From positions 24,366,001-24,430,000 of the forward strand of contig CM075941.1 of NCBI GenBank assembly GCA_038030265.1: DNA of 64,000 bases, in the 5' to 3' direction. Below the pieces are notes generated by a model. It searched no databases. It was not told the origin of the DNA and worked only from the letters and a program-made list of their open reading frames with translations. Each line of letters begins with the position of its first letter. Within the stretch, counting starts at the first letter, position 1. The stretch comes from Corythucha ciliata. Taxonomy: Eukaryota; Arthropoda; Insecta; Hemiptera; Tingidae. This document shows, in pieces, positions 44,115-54,457 of this stretch. Both the position numbers and the translations under genes were made by a program.

Positions 44115-45128
44115 TATGTAGGGGCGGATTCAGGGGAAAATGTTTGGCGGGCTTTGGCCTGAGCTCAAGATCCCTCCTCCTCTCCCAAATCAAATTCTAA
44201 ATTTTGTAGATTGTTGCTCCGCAGAACAAATTTAAAAGGTTTTCCTCACTCAAAAAGCAATGTCACAGAATTGGCTCCCCATAAAGTCAATTGCACAGTG
44301 TTGACTCATTGAACAATGCAATTCCACTGGTTATACACGTTCGATGCCAAAATTTCACGGGTTTGACGCTCACAGAACCCAATTTCGAAGTTTTGACCAA
44401 TTCAATAATCAAACTTGGCGTTTGCAGGTGTCTTTAAAAAAGCAATTCGCCAGTTTGGCCCTTTTTGCGACCTTTCGTGGATTCGGTGCGTCAGAAGAAA
44501 ATTGTTCGTCTCATTTTATGACTTTCAATGCAAAAAAAAAATCAGGCTGTTACCATCAAAAAACAATTTCACAAGATTGAAAGCTGTCGTTCAATCTGCG
44601 CGAACCTTGTGAAATTGTCTCTTAATAATTTTGCAAGTTTGAGCCTCTCAAAAACCATGCAGTTTCATGACTTTCGCTGTTACAAATACGTACGTAATTT
44701 CGCGGTCCCGAGAAATTTGATGGGTCTGGCTTTTTTCAATAACGAAATTTCGCAGGATTGGCTCATGAAAACCAATATCGTTGGATTTAACCACCCAAAA
44801 AATCGAATTGGTGAGTGTGAGCAGCTCGAAAACCTAATTCGGCGGATCCGTGCTCATCAAAAATAAAATTTCGCGCAGTTTGCTCGTTCAAGAACAATTT
44901 CGAGGGGTTTGCTACCTGATATAACTAAATTCTGCGGGGCTGGCCCTCTGGAAAATCCAATTGCATGGCTCCACATCATTTTACATACCCTATAAACACG
45001 AATTTCGCAGGTTATACGGGTCATTGAAATTCCACTTCTGTGGAAATAGCTCATTCTAACACCAAAATTCGAGGATTTGATTCGAGCCCATTTTTGCGGG
45101 TTTGGCCCGTTTCAAAAATGAAATTTCG
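44115..45128 (+). repeat. Degenerate interspersed array of an AATTTCGCAGGTTTGGCTC-like motif
   Basis: From about 44230 to 45130 a ~20-bp motif approximated by AATTTCGCAGGTTTGGCTC recurs at irregular spacing of about 30-60 bp. Examples are AATTTCACGGGTTTGACGC (44352), AATTCGCCAGTTTGGCCC (44444), AAATTTCGCAGGATTGGCTC (44746) and AAATTCTGCGGGGCTGG (44926). Open frames here are repeat by-products. The LTR element is inserted in the last unit. Confidence 0.6.
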
Positions 45129-45133
45129 TGGGG

Positions 45134-46080
45134 TGTGACCGGGTTGTTAATTATTAAGAAAGAAGAGGGGGAAAATTATAAATGACAACAATCGTCGCAT
45201 GGATTTGGTCGGTGTGATGAAGAGGGGAAGCCAAGGTTCACTAATTTCTTTCATATTCTTCCCATTCCAATCCCTCAGTTTTTTTCGTGTCTCCTGCCGG
45301 GGAAGGTCACAAAAGGGAAGTCCTTAACAATTACGTTGACGTGCTCGTCAGGGACTTTGCCGTGTGGCGGAAGTTACGTTTATTAATTTTGTATCGTTCT
45401 CGTACCGCTCTATTAAATTGAAATCCTCCGGCTGCGATTGGGGACTGCGAGCAGAGGTCGCCAGACCATTGTAAATTAATTCGTTATCGTTTCCGAAGGA
45501 ACCCGTATTACGGTAAACTTTTATTTATTTTATTTCTCACCTGCCGGTCATTATATTTCCCTCTTGGATCTGTAGGGTTCCTGCAGTACCTAAAATTTCT
45601 CCTGCACCTCGGAGTCCGTTCGAATTCGATTACTGTCGTCCAATACCAAGGTACCCCTTCAAGGAGGAGTGAAGTGCCAGTGAGGACACCAGGAACACCC
45701 GCTAAGACAGCTAAGATTTACTTTACCCAAGTGGAAGCTACATTTTAGTTTAAATTTCGTTTATTCCCCCCCTCCATCAATCTTACTTTTATTTTTGTTT
45801 ATTGTCAAGCTGAATTGGCCATTTCTCGGCACCTTTCCCCTTACCCGCCAACCCATTACCTTATCGTCAGTTGCGCAACATTTTATTTCCTTCCCATGGC
45901 CTAGGCGTAAATTACGGGCAACCCCCCCCTCCCTATCGGGAATCAGAATTTCTTTACCCACAATTGTCAGAAGTGTTTCTTTTATTTTTTTTTTGGACGC
46001 TCTATCCACCCGTCCGCTCTGCCTCGTTCTTTTAGTTTGTCCCTCGCTACCAGATTTTCAGTAATTCAGTTTGTTTTTTA
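45134..46080 (+). repeat. 5' LTR (possibly truncated)
   Basis: About 947 bp match the start of the 3' LTR almost base for base; the differences seen are G/A at position 4, homopolymer C-run length and the final T-run. The match ends in a T-run at about 46080, where the antisense ORF segment begins. If the full LTR is about 1245 bp, this copy lacks its last ~300 bp (poly(A) signal and U5). Confidence 0.85.
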
Positions 46081-46153
46081 AAATAGAGCAGAATAATACA
46101 AAAACAGTGTAAGCAAAACATCAAATTCAAATTAAGATAAAAAACCAAAATAT

Positions 46154-47416
46154 TTACAACACGGGCGGAGCCCTTTCGATGTCGGAATCCCCTGGATATT
46201 GTGTGGTATGGATTTCTCTATAAAAGTCATCATTAGCTTTAGCGTCAGTCAGGAAGAATTTATTCTTTACATTGGTTGCAGCAGCAAATTCTGCGTGAGT
46301 CACGGCTGCCATTATGGCGTGAATTTTCTCGCGCAATTCATCGGATAATTCACTATTAGCAGCTACTTTGTAGTTGCCTAATGACTTTACACCTGAGTAT
46401 TCAGCGATTATTTTCGCTATTGCGCCGAGGCGCTTAATACTCTCGTGCGCGAAAATGTTGAGTGATTCTTGTTCGTAGAGTAATTTACAAAAGGGAGCAT
46501 CACTCCCGAACTTTAAATAAACTTCAGACGCTTTGTTCAGCGCTTGGAGATCTTGGACTATTAAGCCCCATAAGAGCATATACATCCTGGATCCCACGAT
46601 GTACTTCATGACAAGCATGTAATTCGTCAATTCCGAGTGCATAAAGTTCTTTATCAGCACATTGGAGAAAATTGCTGTGACACCTGGGGTCAATCTATTC
46701 GTCCTGAGTGATTGGAAAACCATTCGGCGGATTTCGAAGAGTCGACGAGAAAATATCGACATCCTCTTGGTCACTTCTAGGTTTGGGGTGAGTTGATCGA
46801 TGCCATCGATAATCCCTTCTATTCCCAAAACAGTTACAAACGAACGGATTCTATTCGTGGTCCAATTAACTATGTTCTCGGCTGTCAGTTTCTTGGCCAA
46901 CAATAACAATCCTACTCCTATTACAGTGCATCCCGCAGCTAAATAGTCGCTTTGGATCGAGTTATACAGTTTGATCGCTCCGTTTTTGATTTGAGGATCT
47001 ACGGAATCAAGAAACCCAAACCAGTCTTCGAAATCAATAAATTTGATCTCAAACCCCTTCACACTAAACTCTTTCTTCGTCACATCTTCAGACAAACCAG
47101 GGATGAACGATGACAAAGCTCCCAAGTATCCAGTCAAGAACTGACAGTTGCTGGTTGCCAACTTTGCGCTGCGTAAAGTGAACGGCATTACAAACATCAC
47201 TTGGATTTGCTTAATGCCATCATCAGAAGTTTTTGGGAGATAAATGGTCTCCAGTTCTCCTGTGAGGTTATTCGCTAATCCTTGTGGAAGTGTCCCAATA
47301 ATTGGTAAGGGATATTCCTTCTCAAAGAAGTCACGCCCCTTTGCAATTATCTTCGTGACTATGTTAACATCAGCTTGAGTGCCTTTGTAGGCATCTGCTT
47401 CCTTATTGGATTGCAT
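46154..47416 (-). CDS. Uninterrupted 420-residue virus-nucleoprotein-like ORF (candidate endogenous viral element)
   Basis: The ORF begins with an ATG at 47416, within 10 bp of the junction to the integrase fragment, and stays open to 46154. The protein is almost entirely alpha-helical in appearance, has one hydrophobic stretch (near residues 155-175), no signal peptide and no enzymatic motif. Size, helical composition and an MYMLLWGLIVQDL-type central helix are reminiscent of nucleoproteins of mononegaviruses, chuviruses in particular. This is an impression from general features, not from a search, and another viral or retroelement origin is possible. It is not a known gypsy protein and runs against the transcription direction of its host element. 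The intact frame in a recent insertion means little time for decay, or selection. Confidence 0.5.
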   Translation of the reverse strand: MQSNKEADAYKGTQADVNIVTKIIAKGRDFFEKEYPLPIIGTLPQGLANNLTGELETIYLPKTSDDGIKQIQVMFVMPFTLRSAKLATSNCQFLTGYLGALSSFIPGLSEDVTKKEFSVKGFEIKFIDFEDWFGFLDSVDPQIKNGAIKLYNSIQSDYLAAGCTVIGVGLLLLAKKLTAENIVNWTTNRIRSFVTVLGIEGIIDGIDQLTPNLEVTKRMSIFSRRLFEIRRMVFQSLRTNRLTPGVTAIFSNVLIKNFMHSELTNYMLVMKYIVGSRMYMLLWGLIVQDLQALNKASEVYLKFGSDAPFCKLLYEQESLNIFAHESIKRLGAIAKIIAEYSGVKSLGNYKVAANSELSDELREKIHAIMAAVTHAEFAAATNVKNKFFLTDAKANDDFYREIHTTQYPGDSDIERAPPVL

Positions 47417-47422
47417 TGCAGA

Positions 47423-47713
47423 ATGGTCTTGGAGTTTGCGGGAAAAAGGCAGAGTACGTATTACAACTTGAGGCGGAGGGCAAGGAATTTCGAGCCTGGC
47501 GATCTGGTTCTCAGAAAATCACACGTTTTATCGTCCGCGGGAAAGCATTTTTCACAGAAGCTGGCGCCCAAGTTCGATGGACCATTTCGCGTGAAAGAAC
47601 GAGTCGGCAGTGGGGTATACTTAGTGGAAACAGCCAACGGCAAACTCTTGGGTAAGTATCACGTGGCAGATCTCAAGCCATTTCGCGAGGGGGACCCTGG
47701 TAGTTCCAGGTAA
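47423..47713 (+). pseudogene. Ty3/gypsy integrase C-terminal domain fragment
   Basis: From 47423 the frame encodes a basic stretch and then an SH3-like integrase C-terminal domain: FEPGDLVLRKSH, KLAPKFDGPFRVKERVGSGVY, LLGKYHVADLKPF. The GPF motif is the GPY/F module of Ty3/gypsy integrases. Only this last ~95-residue piece of the polyprotein survives. The 16 codons before 47423 are antisense of the virus-like ORF and not integrase. Confidence 0.88.
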
Positions 47714-47746
47714 CCTCTTCAAACCCGCTTCGTTGCCTACGCGGTA

Positions 47747-47760
47747 TTTGGGAGGGGGAG
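47747..47760 (+). other. Polypurine tract
   Basis: TTGGGAGGGGGAG immediately precedes the TG of the 3' LTR, as expected for the plus-strand priming site of an LTR retrotransposon. Confidence 0.85.
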
Positions 47761-49005
47761 TGTAACCGGGTTGTTAATTATTAAGAAAGAAGAGGGGGAA
47801 AATTATAAATGACAACAATCGTCGCATGGATTTGGTCGGTGTGATGAAGAGGGGAAGCCAAGGTTCACTAATTTCTTTCATATTCTTCCCATTCCAATCC
47901 CTCAGTTTTTTTCGTGTCTCCTGCCGGGGAAGGTCACAAAAGGGAAGTCCTTAACAATTACGTTGACGTGCTCGTCAGGGACTTTGCCGTGTGGCGGAAG
48001 TTACGTTTATTAATTTTGTATCGTTCTCGTACCGCTCTATTAAATTGAAATCCTCCGGCTGCGATTGGGGACTGCGAGCAGAGGTCGCCAGACCATTGTA
48101 AATTAATTCGTTATCGTTTCCGAAGGAACCCGTATTACGGTAAACTTTTATTTATTTTATTTCTCACCTGCCGGTCATTATATTTCCCTCTTGGATCTGT
48201 AGGGTTCCTGCAGTACCTAAAATTTCTCCTGCACCTCGGAGTCCGTTCGAATTCGATTACTGTCGTCCAATACCAAGGTACCCCTTCAAGGAGGAGTGAA
48301 GTGCCAGTGAGGACACCAGGAACACCCGCTAAGACAGCTAAGATTTACTTTACCCAAGTGGAAGCTACATTTTAGTTTAAATTTCGTTTATTCCCCCCCT
48401 CCATCAATCTTACTTTTATTTTTGTTTATTGTCAAGCTGAATTGGCCATTTCTCGGCACCTTTCCCCTTACCCGCCAACCCATTACCTTATCGTCAGTTG
48501 CGCAACATTTTATTTCCTTCCCATGGCCTAGGCGTAAATTACGGGCAACCCCCCCCCCCCCTATCGGGAATCAGAATTTCTTTACCCACAATTGTCAGAA
48601 GTGTTTCTTTTATTTTTTTTTTGGACGCTCTATCCACCCGTCCGCTCTGCCTCGTTCTTTTAGTTTGTCCCTCGCTACCAGATTTTCAGTAATTCAGTTT
48701 GTTTTTTTTTCCCCTCAATATAACACGACGAAGTACGTCAAAGTATGGTTTCTTCCAATCACCCTAACCGTCCTACCTCATACACGATCGAAGAGGAAAC
48801 GCACTCTTTATTTCAAAGGTGAGGTCGGGTCCCACGCCCGAGAAAATAAAGAAGAGTTATAGGGGTGTGAACATTTGTTGCTCATTCTTCAGCTATTCCA
48901 TCGAGACAGATGGAGAGGAAAGCTGCCCTTATGAAAGCGTTGCATCTGTGTGCTTGCTGTGTGCGCGTGCCCCTTTGCATCCTAAGGGGGCTAATGCGAT
49001 CAACT
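47761..49005 (+). repeat. 3' LTR (certain to ~48708, possible end ~49005)
   Basis: The first ~948 bp duplicate the 5' LTR. Downstream the sequence holds AATAAA (about 48845) and later CAACT followed by TGGGG (49006-49010), which equals the five bases left of the 5' LTR. This suggests the real LTR end is near 49005 and the 5' copy lost its distal part. Confidence 0.7.
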
Positions 49006-49010
49006 TGGGG

Positions 49011-49799
49011 GGCTAAGTAGGGACGCAGCTCTTTTCTAATCCGGCGTTAGAAGTCGCTAAAAGTTCCTTAGGAAACGACGAAATCCCATTTTATTGAGAA
49101 ATGCGAGATACGCCCTAAAAAACGTTTGAAAAATCACATCTAGGAAACTAGAGTTTTAGACGATGTGTACTTGGTCTTTTTGATTGCAAATCAGGTCTAC
49201 TTTCACCCATTTTATTTATTTTTATTTTTATTTTTTGCAATTTTACGAGGTAAAACGATAAGTTAAAGAAAGGACAGGAAGTTATCGTGAGCCACGATAA
49301 TGCCGCGGCACGCTGAGGCTGTGTAACGATGGGGGGCACTCTGCTATTTCTCGAACACAACTGATATGTTTGTGGAAATGAATTTTGTTCGAGGCGCTGC
49401 ATCTCAGCTTCTGAATGTCGCTACGGTTGCGGTTTTGCCGACGTCCGAAAATGCCGACGTTTTTCGACCTCCCTAATCTTAGCACGGGTGTTTCGAAGTT
49501 GCTAACTTGGTTTTAGACTATTGGTACAACATCCCAAAAATTCAGAGGCGTTCAATTTTTGCGCCCTAACGCGATTTTTGTCTTGGATCACTGGCATATG
49601 AGTATACTGCACCTTTTACGAGAGTACATTCCCCTAAATTCTTAATAAAACAAACTTGCCTATTAAGGGGGTACCGCCAATTTTCACCGCGCCTGCGAAA
49701 CATGCTTGGTGTTCCCGAAGAATCATATTATTTTGTCAAATTTTAGCAATTTGGTTTCAGAAACGGAACGCTAGAATCTATTGAACTTATTAATCTATG
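49011..49799. other. Gene-free stretch
   Basis: No gene was recognised. A TTTATTTTTATTTT-type low-complexity tract lies at 49217-49240. Confidence 0.4.
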
Positions 49800-50125
49800 C
49801 AGGGTGTACAAAAAGCGACTGGACAGAGAAAAACCAGTGAGGGGGCACTCAACCCTTGCTGAATCAGCTTATTAGCGAGGAAACTTAATTTTCTGACTAT
49901 CATCAATACTTCCGGAATTAAGTAAGTTTCCCCGCTAATAAGATGATTCAAAACGTAGTAGATGTCGTCTAATCTGGATACAAATAGGCTCTTAAATAAA
50001 AAATTTGGTGCTCTTTCCAGTGGGCTCATCAAGGGAATCAATGCGGAATTCGGAAAAGTGCAAATGAGGTGCCCCGTCATTGGTTTTTTGGTTTTTCTCT
50101 GTCCAGTCGCTTTTTGTACACCCTG
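49800..50125. mobile_element. Small foldback element (CAGGGTGTACAAAAAGCG ends)
   Basis: The ends CAGGGTGTACAAAAAGCGAC and their complement enclose about 326 bp with extended complementary arms (for example AGCTTATTAGCGAGGAAACTT near 49866 with AAGTTTCCCCGCTAATAAG near 49922). The right flank is TA; the left flank is TATG, so the left TSD may be altered. It is a non-autonomous member of the CAGGGTG group. Confidence 0.78.
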
Positions 50126-50666
50126 TATAATAAAAACCCCAAAGTTGCCAGCATAGCCCCTATGAGCTTCATTCTGTCAATTTTCCAGGATGAATTTTAC
50201 CTCGTTTTCCCTTGTTTAAAAAAAATCGTATGCTCATTCCAGAATGATACAGGCCTATCACCCTGAAATCTTGCTGTACCACTTATTTCGCTGAGCCATT
50301 TTTCGTGGTCTTCAGCGCTTGGTGTTCACGCATACTCTTACTCAAGTGAGTCAAATGTTGAAATCATTCTTTTTCTATTTTTTTAGCATAGGCTTTATGT
50401 TCTAATTACCTTTTGGTTAATATGTCTAGTTGGAACGACCATGAATACCGTACCCCAACATCGGATCAGTTGCATCTTTGACCATGATGAGTTCGACCAA
50501 CCTTTTGTCAAACGGAACCAAATTGGAATGTTTTGTGCGGTTATTATAAAGGCTAGCGTAATAGCGGCTCCGTTCTGACAACGACAAAAAAAAAAAATGT
50601 TTTCAAGATCACCAATCTTACATTTTAAGGGTATGCTGCGTGATTTCAATGCCTTTGATCACTTCT
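50126..50666. other. Gene-free spacer
   Basis: No feature was recognised apart from a short A-run near 50586. Confidence 0.4.
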
Positions 50667-51504
50667 ATTGGCGATTGTAGCTATCACTAGCGGCGCTAGT
50701 GTCGTGTGATAATGAAACCGGTACTCCCCACATATGTTGAATGATAACGAGTTTTGCGTTTTTTAAAGTGTTTTTTCGTGGTCAACGTCCGTAACATACC
50801 GGGAAAAAAGTAGTCAGTTGGCCTAATGTGACAAGAACAGAAGAACATGGTTTATGATACATTTATACTCAAACGTCAAGCAAGCACCCAAGTCTTTCGG
50901 CGGTCGATTTTCTCCCAACACTGGCCTAATTGATAACTGACACCATTGAATCCTAAATTTTTGGGAAACAATGAAATGACAACGTTGTGTCTCGGCTACG
51001 ACGGCAAGAGCAACCGAAGACACAGCAGTTTTCTCTGGATTCACCTTTTTGAGATATTCCACGAGCGCCTTTTGCGCCACGAGCCTACATTGGTGCTCGC
51101 CAGCTCACCGTTTCGTTTTAGTGCTCAGAGAACGGCACGGGTTCAGTAAAACGGTCGAAAACGTTTTTGAATCGGTGTTTTCGAGTTTTCCTGTCCTAAC
51201 AAATAGCCGACAGCGAAAGTTTCTGTACGGGTGTACCGTGTACCCGCATAACCGTCTTGTTTTCTTGATTCGGTGATGCCAAAGGTACAATATCGAGGCC
51301 TCCTCTTCACCGTTGGATAATTTAGCCGAAGTTCACAGTAAAAAAGTGTCATTGGCCAACATTTTTGATTCATGAACTTCCTTATTGAAGAAAACCTTGT
51401 TGTAGTTTGTTGTCAAACGACAACAACAAATCACATGGAGTACCGGACTCAATGTTTCTCTCAAACGCCGCCAGACATCGTATCCCTTAGCTACAATCGC
51501 CAAT
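50667..51504. mobile_element. 838-bp-family TIR element, copy 2 (uninterrupted)
   Basis: The ends are ATTGGCGATTGTAGCT and its exact complement. The body matches the two halves of the split copy at 18708-23654 and has the unfilled LINE site near 51340. The same near-palindrome CACTAGCGGCGCTAGTG lies inside the left TIR. Minus-strand frames (for example 50823-51080 and 51105-51290) correspond to frames in copy 1, but no domain was recognised. Confidence 0.85.
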
Positions 51505-53302
51505 TGTCTAATGAGTTGTATTTTCAGACCAGGTGTTGTGAAATCGTATCCTGCACATTAATCTGGACCTCTATACAGATTAAGTCGCTATCGATTCACC
51601 TCGCACTGGCCTGTATCATCACTTCACGAGCATTTTTGTGCATTAGAACATATAGTACAGTACTGTAGAACTTCGCTTCGAATCGTGAGTACTTAATATT
51701 TCATTGTAGGTACTGTTTTCAATTCGGCTATATTTTATTTTGTTCGAAAAATGACAATACTTCAAGCAGTTTCTGTAATCTTCGAATTCACTCATTCAAA
51801 TAATTATCAGAAAAGTTGCATGACATAATGAGTGGAATTTCGAAGCGACTGAGTGTGATCATTCAGTCAGGAGATAGTAAAAAAACATTTTTTTTGAATG
51901 AGCCTTTTTAACGGTGACGAATGGCGACGTTGAGAATTTTTAGCAGCAATAGATTATGTTTAACGAATTTCGCTCTGTCTTACATCGCGTATGAAATTTA
52001 TGGTTCAAATTGGTTCAACGTTTATATTTTTCACTGAGTGAGCAAGTTTGTAAATGAAGGCCGCCAAGCCTTCGTTACAAATGTGGCTTCTCACCGAGGA
52101 GAGAAATATTTTCATTTCCACGTTATTTTTGGTGAGGAATTTTTTTGTCGGCAAAATTCAGATGGTTTGATACTCTTTTTGGATCGTACAACTTAGGCCC
52201 GTTCAATTGTTTTGCTAGTGCTACACTAGTGTAGAAAACCATGTTGTGATTTCATTGACTTATTCTGAAAAACTGAATGAAACCAGATGATTTTCTTCAA
52301 AAGTGTAGCACTCGCGAAACAATGGAACGGACCTCTTGTTAAAATTGGAACCAGAGTCGTCAACATGGTGTATAATCAATTAGAGTTTGCGTTATATAAT
52401 GTAATTTGTGTATTTTTTGGTATTATTGGTATTTGTGTATTTTTGGTTGCTTTGGTTCGAAGATCCAAGACAGCCCTCATTCGAAATCATTAACAATACT
52501 TTTTTGTTTGCCTAGCCCCGTAGTAATCACTTGCTCTCTACTTACGTTATTTGGCGCATCGGGCCACATTGACCCGATCAATAAGGGTACTCAAATAATC
52601 AGCCTGTAAACCAGCAAAGGAGTATTTCTCTGTAATCAAGTAAAATTCAACTCCCCTTGATCATGCGTTACCAAAGAAACGAGATTTATAACACCTGTTT
52701 ACTGGTTTACCGAATTACTGATTTTTACTTGTAGTCCAGTCAAATTACAAATAACATGAAAAATTTCCCTCCAGTAAACGCGTCTAACCCCCACTTCCCC
52801 ACATCATCCATTTCAATAAATAAGTTTTGACGTAATCGAACTCCCACTAAACATTTTTAAAAATTCGCTAAAAAAGCATCCTTGATTGATTTCAGAGTTT
52901 AATGTGAGCAATAGGCTTGTGGAAGAGTCCTCTTTAAGAAACACAAACTTTTGAAAAATGTGCAAGTTCCCCATTATTATAAATAATAGTGAGTTTTAGC
53001 CCTCTCCTGTTAAATCCTCCGGAAACTTTATTTTCAAATTTCAACCAATCAGATGTTTCGTTAGCAAGCAACGACTCATTTATCGTTTGCTTTAGCGTTA
53101 GCGGTGGTGTTGCTAAGGTTCATTTTCACCAACAAAATTTATCTCGTTTAAAGTTGATCGTGATTAGTTGCCAATGACGACCCATATGAATTCTGATATA
53201 ACTGTTTACACGGTAATCGCGATTAATTGTTGATCGTGGTTTAAGAAGTTGGTGGAATCGGGCCTAAAAGTCTCTAATAATCGTAAAAACCAGTCTTTAA
53301 AG
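51505..53302. other. Gene-free stretch
   Basis: No gene was recognised over 1.8 kb. A short dispersed repeat at about 52270-52335 matches 39515-39570 (GATTTTCTTCAAAAGTGTAG and ATGGAACGGAC). A short frame at 52365-52493 has a hydrophobic membrane-like stretch but no further support. Confidence 0.4.
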
Positions 53303-53580
53303 GCCTGTTCACAAGCTCTGTGTTATGAGTATGTGGACTCTTTGTTAGCAAACAGAGTAGTTCCCTCGAAAAATGAAGCATTTTCATAGGTTACATAATA
53401 GACTCCACAGACGCATAACATAGAGCTTGTGAACGGGCCTTCAAGCCAGTTCAGAAGCTTTGTGCTACGCGTCTGTGGAGTCTATGCAACCAATCAAATT
53501 AATTCCTACGAAAAATGAAGCATTTTGATAGGTTGCACAGACTCCAAAGACGCATAGCATATGGTTTGCTTAATAAACTG
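53303..53580. repeat. Two adjacent ~135-bp palindromic units
   Basis: Unit 1 (about 53303-53440) and unit 2 (about 53449-53580) each have complementary outer arms around a shared centre with GAAAAATGAAGCATTTT. Outer arms of unit 1 pair GCCTGTTCACAAGCTCTGTG with CATAGAGCTTGTGAACGGGC. A third relative lies at 43100-43225. Confidence 0.75.
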
Positions 53581-54194
53581 AAGTGAACCCACACTCAATC
53601 CAGCGAATGGAAGGATGACGTAGCTGAAACAGAGAAAACTTTAATCGCCTTTCAGCGTAATTTACAGTGCTTATTTTTGTGTTTTTATGGCTAATGTACA
53701 ATTTAAAAACAAATTTAGGAAGGACAATTTAAAACCCCACAACAAATGACCTAAAAGAAAACGTAGCGGGCTGATATTTTTCTTTACGCCCGGTGGACGG
53801 AATGAACCTTATATCCCCGTTCAAGGCTCTCCGAGAGGTCGAATTTCGAGCCTTCACGCCCGGCTGTACAAAAAAGCGTTTTTTGTCTCACTTCGGCCTG
53901 TAACGAGGTTGATCAACAAACGCTGTCGTGGGGCTTGTTCAGGTTGTGTTAGACAGAGAGATTTTTGTACACAGTGTTTTTAGAAAGGAATTATTTATTA
54001 AAAAGGAACTGAAGGAACGGTAAAAGTGTTGCAGAGTACAGATGCTTGTTGAATGGGCACTCGGGTCCGCAGGTTGTATTCGAACGAGACACGTGCTGCG
54101 AACACGACACGTGCTGCGAAATATACCCTTAGCAACGAGGGGTGAAACAAAGAAAGATTACACTCACCAGTTATTTCCTCCTTACGAAGCTCCG
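53581..54194. other. Gene-free flank of Transib-2
   Basis: No gene was recognised. A GACACGTGCTGCGAA motif is directly duplicated at about 54088-54120. The last five bases (CTCCG, 54190-54194) are the left TSD of Transib-2. Confidence 0.45.
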
Positions 54195-54230
54195 CACAGT
54201 GGTTCAGAACTCAAATCTAGGTGACCACAA
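54195..54230 (+). repeat. Left TIR of Transib-2
   Basis: The TIR begins with the RSS-type heptamer CACAGTG. No nonamer-like A-run follows at 11-13 or 21-24 bases, unlike Transib-1. Confidence 0.95.
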
Positions 54231-54457
54231 TAGGAAAAATTTTCCATCGAATTTTCGATCGGCTGTAGGTGGAACTTGTACCTATTGAACAAACTAGGAC
54301 GGAAATGCACCAGACAGGGTCGACGAAAGTCCAACACGCTGGGCGTACAAGTCAGAACATGAAGTCGGTGTTATCGTCTGTTGCTCCCCCTTTTCACACC
54401 GTCATTTCCAAGTTCCATTTCGTATTCTTCAGTCTGCATAAAACTCCGCCGGGCACA

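Larger units (their letters stand above)
45134..49005 (+). mobile_element. Ty3/gypsy LTR element carrying an antisense virus-like ORF
   Basis: Near-identical direct repeats start TGTGACCGGG (45134) and TGTAACCGGG (47761). A purine tract (GGGAGGGGGAG) immediately precedes the second, and a gypsy-type integrase C-terminus lies just upstream of it, so the element reads on the plus strand. gag, protease, reverse transcriptase, RNase H, most of integrase and any primer-binding site are absent. Most of the interior is a 420-codon ORF on the opposite strand. If the 3' LTR runs to about 49005, TGGGG at 45129-45133 and 49006-49010 would be the TSD; this boundary is tentative. Only a few differences separate the LTR copies, so insertion was recent. 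Confidence 0.85.

Noticed and set aside
45761..46064. Open frames inside the LTRs (also 48422-48862)
   Set aside because: They repeat in both LTR copies, have low complexity and no retroelement domain; LTRs are non-coding.
48819..49016. Cysteine-containing short frame near the 3' LTR end
   Set aside because: No conserved spacing or homologue recognised; it overlaps the probable LTR end.
52365..52493. Short hydrophobic frame resembling a membrane segment
   Set aside because: Only ~40 codons, AT-rich and phenylalanine/isoleucine-biased by composition; no start context, homologue or neighbour supports it.
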